Below are positions 1 to 7,653 of a DNA stretch of 16,382 nucleotides, piece after piece (within the stretch, counting starts at the first letter, position 1; every line of letters starts with the position of its first letter). The notes beneath the pieces are model-generated. The model worked only from the letters and a program-made list of their open reading frames with translations. It was not told the DNA's origin and did not search any database. The translations under genes and the position numbers were made by a program. Source of the DNA: an uncultured Solirubrobacteraceae bacterium (GTDB lineage Bacteria > Actinomycetota > Thermoleophilia > Solirubrobacterales > Solirubrobacteraceae); contig CADCVT010000186.1 in assembly GCA_902806215.1 (NCBI GenBank), forward strand, positions 1 through 16,382, given 5' to 3'.

Positions 1-783
1 ATCGGCGTCGCGCTCCAGGAGGCGGCGCTCGACATGCTCATGACCGGCAAGGAGCTCATGGAGCTCCAGGCGACGCTGCACGGCATCGCGCCGAACAAGG
101 TCAAGGGCCGCGCGCACGAGCTCATCCAGCGCGTCGGGCTCGAGCAGGCGCAGGACCGCCGCGTGGGCACGTACAGCGGCGGCATGCGGCGAAGGCTCGA
201 TCTGGCGATGGCGTTGATCCACGAGCCGGAGGTCCTCTTCCTCGACGAGCCGACCACCGGCCTGGACCCCGTCAGCCGGATCACGCTGTGGGACGAGGTC
301 CGCCGCCTGAAGGCCGAGGGCACCACCGTCTTCCTCACGACGCAGTACCTCGAGGAGGCCGACCAGCTCGCCGACCGCGTCGGGATCATCTCCGCCGGCA
401 AGATCGTGGCCGAGGGCACGCCCGCGGCGCTCAAGGCCGAGGTCGGCGTGCCGCACCTCGACATCACGCTCGCCGAGACCGAGTCGGCCGACGACATCGC
501 CCGGGCGCGCGAGACGGTCCTGCAGTTCGGCGCCCCGCGCCCCGCGACCGAGGACTGCCACGTCAGCGTCGCGCTGCCGCAGGGCGCGCGCGGCGTCGCC
601 GCCGTCGTGCGCGCGCTCGACGACGCCGGGTTCGTCGTCGCGAGCCTCGACCTCCAGGAGCCCACGCTCGACGACGTCTTCGTCGAGAAGACCGGCCGCC
701 ACCTCGAGGGAGCGGGCGACGACGCACCCGCCGCGACCGACCCGGCGGCCGAGCCCGAGCCCGCCGCGCCGGCGGCCACGTGA
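1..783 (+). CDS. DrrA-type ABC transporter ATP-binding protein (5'-truncated)
   Basis: ATPase subunit of an ABC-2 exporter, of the daunorubicin-resistance (DrrA) type, expected to power efflux of a drug or lipid-like substrate through the two membrane proteins encoded next. The reading frame is open from the first base, so the N-terminus and Walker A lie outside the window. Visible in order are a Q-loop context (IGVALQEAALD), the ABC signature YSGGMRRRLDLA, Walker B plus D-loop LFLDEPTTGLDP, and the switch region FLTTQYLEEADQLADR. The switch histidine is a glutamine, which I recall as usual for DrrA relatives rather than a defect. A C-terminal DUF4162-like domain follows, ending in EPTLDDVFVEKTGR, and then a Pro/Ala/acidic tail. 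Its TGA overlaps the GTG start of the first permease. The substrate cannot be read from sequence. Confidence 0.95.
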   Translation: MGVALQEAALDMLMTGKELMELQATLHGIAPNKVKGRAHELIQRVGLEQAQDRRVGTYSGGMRRRLDLAMALIHEPEVLFLDEPTTGLDPVSRITLWDEVRRLKAEGTTVFLTTQYLEEADQLADRVGIISAGKIVAEGTPAALKAEVGVPHLDITLAETESADDIARARETVLQFGAPRPATEDCHVSVALPQGARGVAAVVRALDDAGFVVASLDLQEPTLDDVFVEKTGRHLEGAGDDAPAATDPAAEPEPAAPAAT

Positions 784-1553
784 CGGTCTTCCGGGCGAGC
801 CTCGCGCTCGCGCGCCGGGCGCTGCGAAACGCCTTCCGCCGCCCGCAGTTCCTCGCGCCGCTCGTCGTCTTCCCCAGCCTCTTCCTCGCCGTCAACGTCG
901 GCGGCCTGCAGCAGACCACGCAGCTGCCCGGCTTCGAGGAGGTCAACGGCTTCCTCGACTTCCAGCTCGCCGCCGCGATCACGCAGTCGACGCTGCTCGG
1001 CGGCGTCACCGCCGGGATCGCCACCGCGCTCGAGATCGAGGGCGGGTTCTTCGACCGGATGGTCGCGTCGCCGATCCCGCGCGTCGCGCTCGTCTTCGGC
1101 CGGCTCCTCGCGACCGCCGTACTCGCGGTCCTGCAGGCGCTGTGGTTCCTCGCCGCCGGCCTGATCTTCGGGGCCGAGATCGAGGCCGGCATCCTCGGCG
1201 CGCTGCTCGTCATCGGCATCGCGGTGTTCAGCGGCGTGGCGTTCGCCTCGCTCGGGATGCTGCTCGCCTTCCGTGCCCAGAACGCGAGCACGGTGCAGGG
1301 GATCTTCCCGCTCGTGTTCGTGATCCTCTTCGTGTCGAGCGCGTTCTTCCCGCGCGACCTGCTCGACCCGCCCGCCGACTGGCTCGCCGACTACAACCCG
1401 CTGAGCTACATCGCCGAGGGGATGCGCGACCCGATCATCAGCTCGATCAGCGCCGACACCGTCCTGTACGGCTTCGCGGCGGGCGCGGGCGTCGCGGTGG
1501 CGGCGGCGCTCGCGGCCCTCGTCGCGCTGCGCGGAAGGCTGCGCGACGCATGA
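780..1553 (+). CDS. ABC-2 type permease, first subunit
   Basis: Integral membrane subunit (257 aa) of the exporter powered by the preceding ATPase. The chosen GTG start forms a GTGA overlap with the ATPase stop, implying translational coupling; the longer upstream reading frame is a shadow of the ATPase gene. The N-terminus is basic (RRALRNAFRRPQ). About six hydrophobic segments follow, including FLAPLVVFPSLFLAVNVGG, LLATAVLAVLQALWFLAAGL, ALLVIGIAVFSGVAFASLGM and a C-terminal helix rich in Ala/Val. The motifs FFDRMVASPIPR and YNPLSYIAEGMR are typical of DrrB/ABC-2 permeases. It shares an LPGFE segment and general layout with the next gene, so the two probably form a heterodimeric channel. Direction (export) is inferred from family; the substrate is unknown. 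Confidence 0.92.
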   Translation: MTVFRASLALARRALRNAFRRPQFLAPLVVFPSLFLAVNVGGLQQTTQLPGFEEVNGFLDFQLAAAITQSTLLGGVTAGIATALEIEGGFFDRMVASPIPRVALVFGRLLATAVLAVLQALWFLAAGLIFGAEIEAGILGALLVIGIAVFSGVAFASLGMLLAFRAQNASTVQGIFPLVFVILFVSSAFFPRDLLDPPADWLADYNPLSYIAEGMRDPIISSISADTVLYGFAAGAGVAVAAALAALVALRGRLRDA

Positions 1554-2320
1554 CGCTCACGCAGAACCTCGCGATCGTCCGCGCGCTCGCGCTGCGCGCG
1601 CTCAACGAGATCCTCCGCGTCCCCGGCGGCGCGGTCCCCGTCGTCCTCGCGCCGACGATCTTCATGATCGGGCTGAGCGGCGTGTTCGGCGAGGCCGCGC
1701 GGCTGCCCGGCTTCGAGGCGACCGACTTCCGCACGTTCATCGTCCCCGTCGGGATGCTCCAGGGCGCGGGCTTCACCGGGGCGGCAACCGGCGTCAACCT
1801 CGCGCGCGACATCGAGCAGGGGTGGTTCGACCGCCTGCTCGTCGGACCGGCGCCGCGGTCGGTGCTGCTCGCCGGCCTCGTGGGGAGCGCCGCGTTGCGG
1901 TCGCTGCTGCCGGCGGCGTTCCTCGTCACCGTCGCGCTGCTGCTCGGCACCGGCATCGAGAGCTTCCTCGGCCTCGCGCTCGGCGTGGTCCTCGTCATGG
2001 GCATGGCCGCGGCGATGGCCTGCTGGGGCACGATCGTCGCGCTGAAGTTCAAGACGCAGCAGGCCGCGCCGCTCATGCAGATCCTCGCGTTCGCGTCGAT
2101 CCTCTTCACCACCGCCTACGCGCCCGAGCCGCTGCTGAGCGACTGGCTCGCCGCGATCGCCGAGGTCAACCCGGTGCGCTACCTGCTCGAGGGCGTGCGG
2201 CAGGCGTTCGTCGGCGGCGTCGACGGCGAGACGACGCTCCGGGCGTTCGTCGCGCTCGCCGCGCTGCTGGCGTTCTTCGGCGGGTTCGCGATCCGCGGCA
2301 TGCGCCGGATCGGCGAGTAG
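1550..2320 (+). CDS. ABC-2 type permease, second subunit
   Basis: Second membrane subunit (256 aa), starting at an ATG that overlaps the stop of the previous gene in an ATGA arrangement. It aligns by eye with its neighbour: a basic N-terminus, the LPGFE motif after the first membrane helix, GWFDRLLVGPAPRSVL matching FFDRMVASPIPRVAL, and VNPVRYLLEGVRQAF matching YNPLSYIAEGMRDPI near the end. About six hydrophobic segments are visible, for example LVTVALLLGTGIESFLGLAL and FVALAALLAFFGGFAI. Family knowledge places it in ABC-2 (COG0842-like) exporters. The operon ends here: only 5 nt separate its stop from the convergent enoyl-CoA hydratase gene, with no room for a separate terminator. Confidence 0.92.
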   Translation: MTLTQNLAIVRALALRALNEILRVPGGAVPVVLAPTIFMIGLSGVFGEAARLPGFEATDFRTFIVPVGMLQGAGFTGAATGVNLARDIEQGWFDRLLVGPAPRSVLLAGLVGSAALRSLLPAAFLVTVALLLGTGIESFLGLALGVVLVMGMAAAMACWGTIVALKFKTQQAAPLMQILAFASILFTTAYAPEPLLSDWLAAIAEVNPVRYLLEGVRQAFVGGVDGETTLRAFVALAALLAFFGGFAIRGMRRIGE

Positions 2321-2325
2321 CTCCT

Positions 2326-3108
2326 CTACCGCCCCACGTAGGTGGCCTTGCCGGGGCCCTCGTTCAGGAACGACTCGACGGCGTTCTTGAGGTCCTCGGT
2401 CTCGAACAGCTTGCCGGAGAGCTCCGGGGTGATCGCGTCGGCGGCGCGCGCGCCGTTCTCCTTCTGCTCGGCGACGATCCGCTTCGTCGCCGCGTGTGCG
2501 ACGGTCGGGCCGTTGGCGATCCGCGTCGCCAGCTTGCGCGACTTCTCCTCGAAGTCCGCGTCGGGCCAGACGTCGCTGATGACGCCCCACTCCTTCAGCT
2601 CAGCCGCCGGGAACAGCTGGCCGCTGAAGATGAGCCGCTTCGCCCGCGTCGGGCCGGCCTTCTCGGCGAGCCGCTGCGGGCCGCCCATCGACGGCGTGAG
2701 GCCGACGACGATCTCCACGAGCCCGAACTGCGCGCCCTCCGCCGCGACGACGAGGTCGCACGCCAGCGCGAGCTCGAGGCCCCACGTCAGGCACAGCGCG
2801 TGCGCGGCGAAGATCGTCGGGAACGGCAGGTCCTCGATCTTCTGGACGAGGTCGAAGCCGCGCCGCCAGACCTCGGCGCCCCCGTCGGCCGACAGGCCGT
2901 GGAACATCTTCACGTCGACGCCGCCTGTCCACACCTTGCCGTCGGCGCGCATGAGCAGCCCGCGGGCGTCGCTGTCGGCGACGGCGTCGATCGCGTCGAT
3001 GACGCCCTGGAACACCGGCTCGTCGAACAGGTTGAGCGGCGGCTTGGCGATCGTCAGCACGGCCAGCGGGCCGTCCTGCTCGAGCGTCCACGGTCCGAAC
3101 TCGGTCAT
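2326..3108 (-). CDS. Enoyl-CoA hydratase/isomerase (crotonase) family protein
   Basis: A 260-residue crotonase-fold protein, full length for the family, expected in the cytoplasm to act on a CoA thioester (hydration, isomerisation or similar). The N-terminal strand (GPLAVLTIAKPPLNLFD), the first oxyanion-hole region KVWTGGVDVKMF (59-69) and the helix GLELALACDLVVA (110-122) are recognisable. Glu112 and Glu132 sit where the two catalytic glutamates of classical hydratases fall. The usual GGG before the first glutamate is TWG here, so the second oxyanion glycine seems replaced by Trp; the exact reaction is therefore uncertain. The ATG overlaps the HIT gene stop (ATGA), so the two are cotranscribed and probably translationally coupled. 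Family assignment is secure; pathway is not. Confidence 0.92.
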   Translation of the reverse strand: MTEFGPWTLEQDGPLAVLTIAKPPLNLFDEPVFQGVIDAIDAVADSDARGLLMRADGKVWTGGVDVKMFHGLSADGGAEVWRRGFDLVQKIEDLPFPTIFAAHALCLTWGLELALACDLVVAAEGAQFGLVEIVVGLTPSMGGPQRLAEKAGPTRAKRLIFSGQLFPAAELKEWGVISDVWPDADFEEKSRKLATRIANGPTVAHAATKRIVAEQKENGARAADAITPELSGKLFETEDLKNAVESFLNEGPGKATYVGR

Positions 3109-3518
3109 CGCTTCAGGTCCTCTCCGGCTGCCTTGATCTCGTCGGGGTCGCCCGGCTTCGGGATCCACGGCAGCTGCAGCGGATCGTTCTCGTAGCGCGG
3201 GATGACGTGCATGTGGAAGTGGAAGACGGTCTGCCACGCCGCCGCGCCGCACGAGTTGACGAGGTTCACGCCGGTCGCGCCGAGGTTCTCGGAGGCCTTG
3301 CGCGCGAGGCGCTGCGCCGCCTGGGAGCAGGCCGCGAGGTCCTCGGGCGAGATCTCCAGCAGATCCTTGGCGTGCTCGCGCGGGATGACGAGCGCGTGGC
3401 CGCGCGTTCCCGGGTTGATGTCCATGAAGCTGACGGTGCGCTCGTCCTCGTCGACGATCGTGCTCGGGAGCTCTCCGGCGAGGATCTTGCAGAAGATGCA
3501 GTCGGGATCGGCGGGCAT
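3105..3518 (-). CDS. HIT (histidine triad) family hydrolase
   Basis: A 137-residue HIT protein, the normal size for HINT/Fhit-like nucleotide phosphoramidases or hydrolases. It begins with PDCIFCKILAGELPS, whose Cys pair resembles the zinc-binding N-terminus of many HIT proteins. The middle segment GTRGHALVIPREHAKDLLE and the triad HFHMHVIPR (His100, His102, His104) are diagnostic; the central triad His is the nucleophile in the family. The ATG at 3518 was chosen over an upstream GTG because the family start fits MPADPDCIFC, and because a TATGGT hexamer on the minus strand lies 8 nt upstream, suggesting a leaderless message. It heads a two-gene unit with the crotonase gene and diverges from the metallopeptidase gene. 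The natural substrate is unknown. Confidence 0.94.
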   Translation of the reverse strand: MPADPDCIFCKILAGELPSTIVDEDERTVSFMDINPGTRGHALVIPREHAKDLLEISPEDLAACSQAAQRLARKASENLGATGVNLVNSCGAAAWQTVFHFHMHVIPRYENDPLQLPWIPKPGDPDEIKAAGEDLKR

Positions 3519-3523
3519 GCGGC

Positions 3524-3539
3524 CGGACCATATAGTCCG
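3524..3539. promoter_or_regulatory. Palindromic divergent promoter, HIT gene / M28 peptidase gene
   Basis: The arms CGGAC and GTCCG flank CATATA. Within the palindrome, TATAGT reads on the plus strand (3531-3536) and TATGGT on the minus strand (3527-3532); both match the actinobacterial -10 pattern TAnnnT. A TTG (3544) lies 7 nt past the plus hexamer and the HIT ATG lies 8 nt past the minus one, which is the spacing expected for leaderless transcripts. No convincing -35 is seen on either side. This is inference from pattern. Confidence 0.5.
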
Positions 3540-3543
3540 CGAC

Positions 3544-4710
3544 TTGGCCACGGACCCGCGACACACGATCGAGCACCTGACGACGTGGGAGCGCCCGTCG
3601 GCCTCCGAGGGCGAGCGCCGCGCGGCCGAGTGGATCGCGGGCGAGCTGCGCGAGCTCGGGTTCGAGACCGCGGTCGAGGAGGGTCCCGCGCACGGGACGT
3701 ACTGGTGGCCGATGGGGCTGCTCAGCCTGCTCGGCGGGTTGGCCGGCCTGGCACGGCGCCGCGTGCTCGGCGTCGTCGGCGGCGCGGTCGCCGCAGCGGG
3801 GATCTGGGAGGAGACCGGGCTCTGGCAGGGCCTGTGGACGCGCCGGCTGCTCTCGAAGAAGACGACCTACAACGTCGTCGCGCGCGCCGGCGACCCGGCG
3901 GCCGAGCGGACCGTCGTCCTCGTCGCGCACCACGACGCCGCACACACCGGCGCAGCTTTCGACTTCACGCTCGTGCGCTGGTACGCGAGGACGTTCCCCA
4001 AGCTGCTCGAACGCGGGCGCGTCTGGCCGGGGACGATGCGGCTCGTGTTCCTCGGGCCGGTGCTCGTCGCGCTCGGCTCGCTGCTCGGTCTGCGCCGCCT
4101 GCGCAGGACCGGCACGTACATCTCGTTCGGCTCGGTCGCAGCGTTCGCCGACATCGGCCGCAGCCCGGTCGTCCCCGGCGCGAACGACAACCTGACCGCG
4201 GTCGCCGCGGTGCTCGAGGTCGGGCGCCGGCTCGCGGAGGAGCCGGTCTCCGGGATCCGCGTCCTGCTCGTCTCCACCGGCTCGGAGGAGTCGTTCGAGG
4301 AGGGCATGGCCGCGTTCGTCGACCAGCACGAGCACGAGCTGCCGCGCGACCGCACCGACATCGTCGCCCTCGACACCGTCGGCTCGCCGCGGCTCGTCCT
4401 GCTCGAGGGCGAGGGCATGCTGACGATCAAGCCGTACGACGACGGCCTGAAGGACACGATCGCCGCTGCCGCCGCCGACGCCGGGGTGCCGATCCTGCGC
4501 GAGCATTGGCTGTCGTTCGGCTCCGACGCGCTGATCGGGCTGCGGCGCGGCTACCGGACGGCGCTCATCGCGTCGTTCGACGAGCACAAGCTGCCGACGA
4601 ACTACCACCAGATGACCGACACCGCCGATCGCGTGGACTACGACACGGTGGCGGCAGCCGCCGTGGTCTCGGAGGCTACGGTTCGGCGTCTTGCTTCTTC
4701 TTCGGCGTAG
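3544..4710 (+). CDS. M28-type metallopeptidase with membrane segments
   Basis: Predicted zinc-dependent aminopeptidase-like enzyme, 388 aa from the TTG start. Ligand-like residues of the M28 fold are in order: HHD (in VLVAHHDAAHTG), Asp in GANDNLTA, a Glu pair in STGSEES, Asp in VALDTVG and His in NYHQMTDT. Hydrophobic stretches WWPMGLLSLLGGLAGL, VLGVVGGAVAAAG (before HHD) and MRLVFLGPVLVALGSLLGL (between the first two ligand sites) suggest membrane attachment; no signal peptide is obvious. Start choice: TTG 3544 sits 7 nt after TATAGT and gives MATDPRHTIEHL; an in-frame ATG at 3517 is the alternative and would share CATG with the divergent HIT start. Peptidase fold is confident; substrate and topology are not. 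Confidence 0.87.
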   Translation: MATDPRHTIEHLTTWERPSASEGERRAAEWIAGELRELGFETAVEEGPAHGTYWWPMGLLSLLGGLAGLARRRVLGVVGGAVAAAGIWEETGLWQGLWTRRLLSKKTTYNVVARAGDPAAERTVVLVAHHDAAHTGAAFDFTLVRWYARTFPKLLERGRVWPGTMRLVFLGPVLVALGSLLGLRRLRRTGTYISFGSVAAFADIGRSPVVPGANDNLTAVAAVLEVGRRLAEEPVSGIRVLLVSTGSEESFEEGMAAFVDQHEHELPRDRTDIVALDTVGSPRLVLLEGEGMLTIKPYDDGLKDTIAAAAADAGVPILREHWLSFGSDALIGLRRGYRTALIASFDEHKLPTNYHQMTDTADRVDYDTVAAAAVVSEATVRRLASSSA

Positions 4711-5158
4711 CCCATGGCTTGCCGCGGCGCTCTTCCTGAGCCTCGTGGTCGCCGGCTGCGGGTCTGACGGCGGCGACGAGGGAAAGGGTCCCTCGGCCGA
4801 GGCGCTCTCCCTGGCTCGTCGGTGTGATCTCGGACGCCCGCAGTCCGGCTCGTTGCCTCGCGAGCTCTTCCCGGCCGGGCTCCTTCCGGCCGACGCCGTT
4901 CCCTTCCGGTGGGAGGGCTCCGGGCTCGGCGGGCGCGCTCGCGTCGTGTTCCCGGTCCCGCTGGTGAAGGCGCAACGGATGATCGACGAGAACGCGCAGC
5001 GGCTCGGGTTCCCGGTCCTCTACCGCGAGACCGAGGTCTTCGACGCCGAGCTCGACGTGCAGTCGGGCGGCGAGGTGCTGCGGTTCGCGTTCTCCCCCAC
5101 GCGCGGGTGCGACGACGTGACGATCGCCGCGGTGCGCAAGCTCGCCGGGCCCGGCTAG
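4691..5158 (+). CDS. Small predicted lipoprotein, function unknown
   Basis: A 155-residue protein starting at TTG 4691 inside the end of the peptidase gene (20-nt overlap). The N-terminus LLLRRSPWLAAALFLSLVVAGC is a textbook lipoprotein signal: two arginines, a hydrophobic core and a lipobox VAGC with the modified Cys at about residue 23. The mature part starts with a Gly/Asp/Glu-rich linker and contains two further cysteines (RRCDLG and TRGCDDV) that could pair as a disulfide. I do not recognise a known domain. It is expected to be anchored outside the cytoplasmic membrane, and overlap with the peptidase gene suggests cotranscription. Its TAG is formed from the same CTAG that provides the stop of the convergent nucleotidyltransferase gene. 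Confidence 0.82.
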   Translation: MLLLRRSPWLAAALFLSLVVAGCGSDGGDEGKGPSAEALSLARRCDLGRPQSGSLPRELFPAGLLPADAVPFRWEGSGLGGRARVVFPVPLVKAQRMIDENAQRLGFPVLYRETEVFDAELDVQSGGEVLRFAFSPTRGCDDVTIAAVRKLAGPG

Positions 5159-6546
5159 CGGCTCCGGGCGTACCGGATCGCCTCGTCGCGCGTGCTCACC
5201 TCACCCGCGTACTGCGCCTCGGCGATCTCCGCGAGGAGCCGACCGAGGTCGGGGCCCGGCGTGATGCCGAGCTCGCGCGCGAGCTCGTCACCGCGGACGA
5301 GCGGAGCCGGCGGCCCGTGGTCGTGCCAGTCGAGCGCAGGGGGGAGCAGCTCGCGGACGAGTCCGAGATGCTTCTCGATCGCCTCGTCGGCCTTGCGCCC
5401 GCGGGTCGCGCAGCGGTCGGCGACGCTCAGCAGCAGCGTGTCGACCTCCACCGGCTCGGTCGCCTTGAGGTAGCCGTGGACCGTCCGCGGGTCGAGCGGC
5501 CGGTGATGGACGAGGAAGCCGGGGCGCAGGTGGTGGCGGGTGAGCGCGGCGACGTGCCGGCGCAGGTCGACGCTCGCGCGCAGGCGCCCGAGGATCGTCT
5601 CGACGAGGTCGGCGCCGACGCGGTCGTGGCCGGGGAAGCCGAAGCCGCCCTTCGGGTTCGGCGTCTGCGTGAGCGGCTTGGCCGCGTCGTGCAGCAGCGC
5701 GGCGAACCGCAGCGCCTCGGCGCGCGTCATCTCGTCGGCGAGCGGGCGGCTCAGCAGCTCGGTGACCCGCGCGCCCAGGTCGTCATCGCCGAGGATCGCG
5801 GGCGCGTCGCGCTCGAGCGCGATCGCCTGCTCGAGCACCTCGAGCGTGTGGCCGTACGCGTCGCGGTGGTGGTAGACGGTCTGCTCGACGCCCTGGAGCG
5901 CGTGGAGCTCGGGCAGGACCGCGGCCATCGCCCCGGTGCGGTTGGTGAGCGCCAGCCCGTCGAGCGCGGCGTCGGCGGCGACGACCCGCCTGAGCTCGGC
6001 GAACACGCGCTCCTGCGCGACGTCGGCGAGCCGGCCGGCGTGCCGGGTGGCGTCGGCAAGCGTGTCCGCCTCCGGCGTCAAGCCGAGCTCGCACGCGACG
6101 CGCGCGAGCCGCAGGACGCGCAGCGGATCGTCGGCGAAGCTTCTCGGCCCCGCGGCGCGGAGCGTGCGCGCCTCGAGGTCGGCGGCGGCGTCGAGCGCGT
6201 CGACGAGGTCGCCGCCGACGAGCCGCTGCGCGATCGCGTTGACGGTGAAGTCTCGGTGCGTGAGGTCCTCCTCGATCGTCGCGCCGCGCAGCGGGGACAG
6301 GTCGACCTCGAACGCGCGCTCGGGGCCGATGACCCGCCACGCGCCGAAGTCCTCCGACAGCTCGAAGGCGGGTCCGCGGACGTGCCGCGCGAGCCCCTTG
6401 GCCGCCGCGCGCACGTCGCCGGCGACGGCGAGGTCGAGGTCCTTGGTCGGACGGCCGAGCAGCCGGTCACGGACCGCACCGCCGACGAGCCAGATGCCGT
6501 CCTCCCCCGCGAGCCCCTCACGAACGAGGTCGAGTGGGCCGGTCAC
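5155..6546 (-). CDS. CCA-adding / poly(A) polymerase-type nucleotidyltransferase with HD domain
   Basis: A 463-residue class II nucleotidyltransferase, expected to add or repair the 3' CCA of tRNA (or add A tails). The N-terminal catalytic core shows LVGGAVRDRLLGRPTKDLDLAV (the DLD metal-binding pair at about 36-38), the nucleotide-recognition segment EDLTHRDFTVNAIA (93-106, HRD where RRD is common), and SFADDPLRVLRLAR (136-149). A C-terminal HD phosphohydrolase domain follows, with YHHRDAYGHTLEV, ALLHDAAKP (283-291) and GHD (307-308). The GTG start at 6546 overlaps the alr stop (GTGA); longer upstream frames are shadows of alr. It is the last gene of the acpS-led run. CCA addition versus polyadenylation cannot be decided by eye; as no other candidate is in view, CCA-adding is the default guess. 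Confidence 0.9.
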   Translation of the reverse strand: MTGPLDLVREGLAGEDGIWLVGGAVRDRLLGRPTKDLDLAVAGDVRAAAKGLARHVRGPAFELSEDFGAWRVIGPERAFEVDLSPLRGATIEEDLTHRDFTVNAIAQRLVGGDLVDALDAAADLEARTLRAAGPRSFADDPLRVLRLARVACELGLTPEADTLADATRHAGRLADVAQERVFAELRRVVAADAALDGLALTNRTGAMAAVLPELHALQGVEQTVYHHRDAYGHTLEVLEQAIALERDAPAILGDDDLGARVTELLSRPLADEMTRAEALRFAALLHDAAKPLTQTPNPKGGFGFPGHDRVGADLVETILGRLRASVDLRRHVAALTRHHLRPGFLVHHRPLDPRTVHGYLKATEPVEVDTLLLSVADRCATRGRKADEAIEKHLGLVRELLPPALDWHDHGPPAPLVRGDELARELGITPGPDLGRLLAEIAEAQYAGEVSTRDEAIRYARSR

Positions 6547-7649
6547 GCCTCGAGGCCGTCGTCGGGGCCGTACTCGCGCGGCACGCGAGCGCTGATCCCG
6601 CAGGTCACCTCGTAGTTGATCGTCCCGAGGCGCGCGGCCCACTCCTCGGCGAGGACGCGCTCGCCGTCCTGCTCGCCGATGAGGACGACCTCGTCGAGCT
6701 CGGAGACGTCGTCGTCGACGAGCGCGGTCACGTTGTCCATGCTCACCGTCCCGGCGAGTGGGCGGCGACGGCCGCCGATGAGGATGTCCGCGTTGTTGGT
6801 CAGGCCGCGGCGCACGCCGTCGGCGTAGCCGATCGGGACCGTCGCCAGCGTGGCCGGCTCCTCGGCGACGAACCGCCGGCCGTAGCCCGCGCTCTCCCCC
6901 GGCTGCACGCCCTTGACCGCGGCGACGTACGAGGTGAGCGTCATCGCGGGCTCGAGGTCCTGCTCGGCCGGATCCCTGCCGAACGGGTCGAGGCCGTAGA
7001 TCGCGACGCCGCAGCGGACGAGGTCGAAGTGCGCGCGCGGCTCGCGCAGCGTTGCGGCGCTGTTGGCGGCGTGGAGGACGAGGTTCGGACGGTCGCGCTT
7101 GAGCGGCGTCGCCCAGTCGACGAAGCGCGCGAGCTGCTCGTCGAGGAAGCCGTCGCCCAGGTCGTCGGCGGTCGCGAAGTGCGTCAGGAGACCGGCGAGC
7201 GTCAGGGCGGGGTCGTCGACCGCTCGGCGGGCAAGCGCGGTCGCCTCCGCCGGGTCACGCGTCCCGAGCCGCCCCATGCCGGTGTCGAGCTTGATGTGCA
7301 CCCGGCCGCCGCCGCGTGCCGCGACGGCGTCGAGCAGTCCGGACGTCCAGGCGACGACGTCCGCGTCGGCCTGCAGGGCGACGTCGAGCTCGTCGGGCGA
7401 GAGCGCGCCGAGGTCGACGAGCCGGGCGTCGATGCCGGCCTCGCGCAGGGCCGACGCCTCGTTCGCGGTCGCGACCGCCAGCCACGTCGCTCCGCCGGCC
7501 AGCGCCGCCCGGGCGGCAGGGACCGCGCCGTGGCCGTAGCCGTCGCCCTTGACGACGGCACAGAGCGCGGCGTCGCCGGCCGCCGCGTCGAGGCGCCGGC
7601 AGTTGCGCTCGATGGCGCCGAGGTCGATCCGGGCGCGGGCCCGCAGCAC
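6543..7649 (-). CDS. alr: Alanine racemase
   Basis: PLP-dependent enzyme (368 aa) interconverting L- and D-alanine to supply peptidoglycan precursors in the cytoplasm. The N-terminal barrel begins RARIDLGAIERNCRRL and carries AVVKGDGYGHG, where Lys34 is the PLP-binding lysine (AVVKADAYGHG in most homologues). Other hallmarks are HIKLDTGMGRLG (118-129), the catalytic Tyr256 in ESAGYGRRF, VPIGYADGVRR (271-281) and TVSMDNVTALV (301-311). It starts at a GTG 4 nt after the stop of the CBS gene, and its stop overlaps the start of the nucleotidyltransferase. Length and motif order are normal for the family. In many actinobacteria alr follows the NAD(P)HX repair gene directly; here a CBS gene sits between. 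Confidence 0.97.
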   Translation of the reverse strand: MLRARARIDLGAIERNCRRLDAAAGDAALCAVVKGDGYGHGAVPAARAALAGGATWLAVATANEASALREAGIDARLVDLGALSPDELDVALQADADVVAWTSGLLDAVAARGGGRVHIKLDTGMGRLGTRDPAEATALARRAVDDPALTLAGLLTHFATADDLGDGFLDEQLARFVDWATPLKRDRPNLVLHAANSAATLREPRAHFDLVRCGVAIYGLDPFGRDPAEQDLEPAMTLTSYVAAVKGVQPGESAGYGRRFVAEEPATLATVPIGYADGVRRGLTNNADILIGGRRRPLAGTVSMDNVTALVDDDVSELDEVVLIGEQDGERVLAEEWAARLGTINYEVTCGISARVPREYGPDDGLEA

Positions 7650-7653
7650 GACG

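Noticed and set aside
301..370. Gln in place of the switch His in the ABC ATPase as an inactivating change
   Set aside because: TTQYLEEADQLAD is, as far as I recall, the normal form in DrrA-type ATPases.
563..1291. Long open frames antisense to or out of phase with the ABC permease genes
   Set aside because: The translations are Arg/Ser/Ala-rich low-complexity sequence typical of shadow frames in very GC-rich DNA, and they overlap clearly conserved genes.
3207..4739. 510-residue open frame on the plus strand over the HIT and peptidase genes
   Set aside because: It is an Arg-rich out-of-phase shadow; the real gene in this interval carries the complete set of M28 motifs.
4754..4772. GGGTCTGAC in the lipoprotein gene as another copy of the palindromic repeat seen in nnr
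   Set aside because: Only a short match; the second arm GACCCC and the flanking TTTTGTTTCACC are missing.
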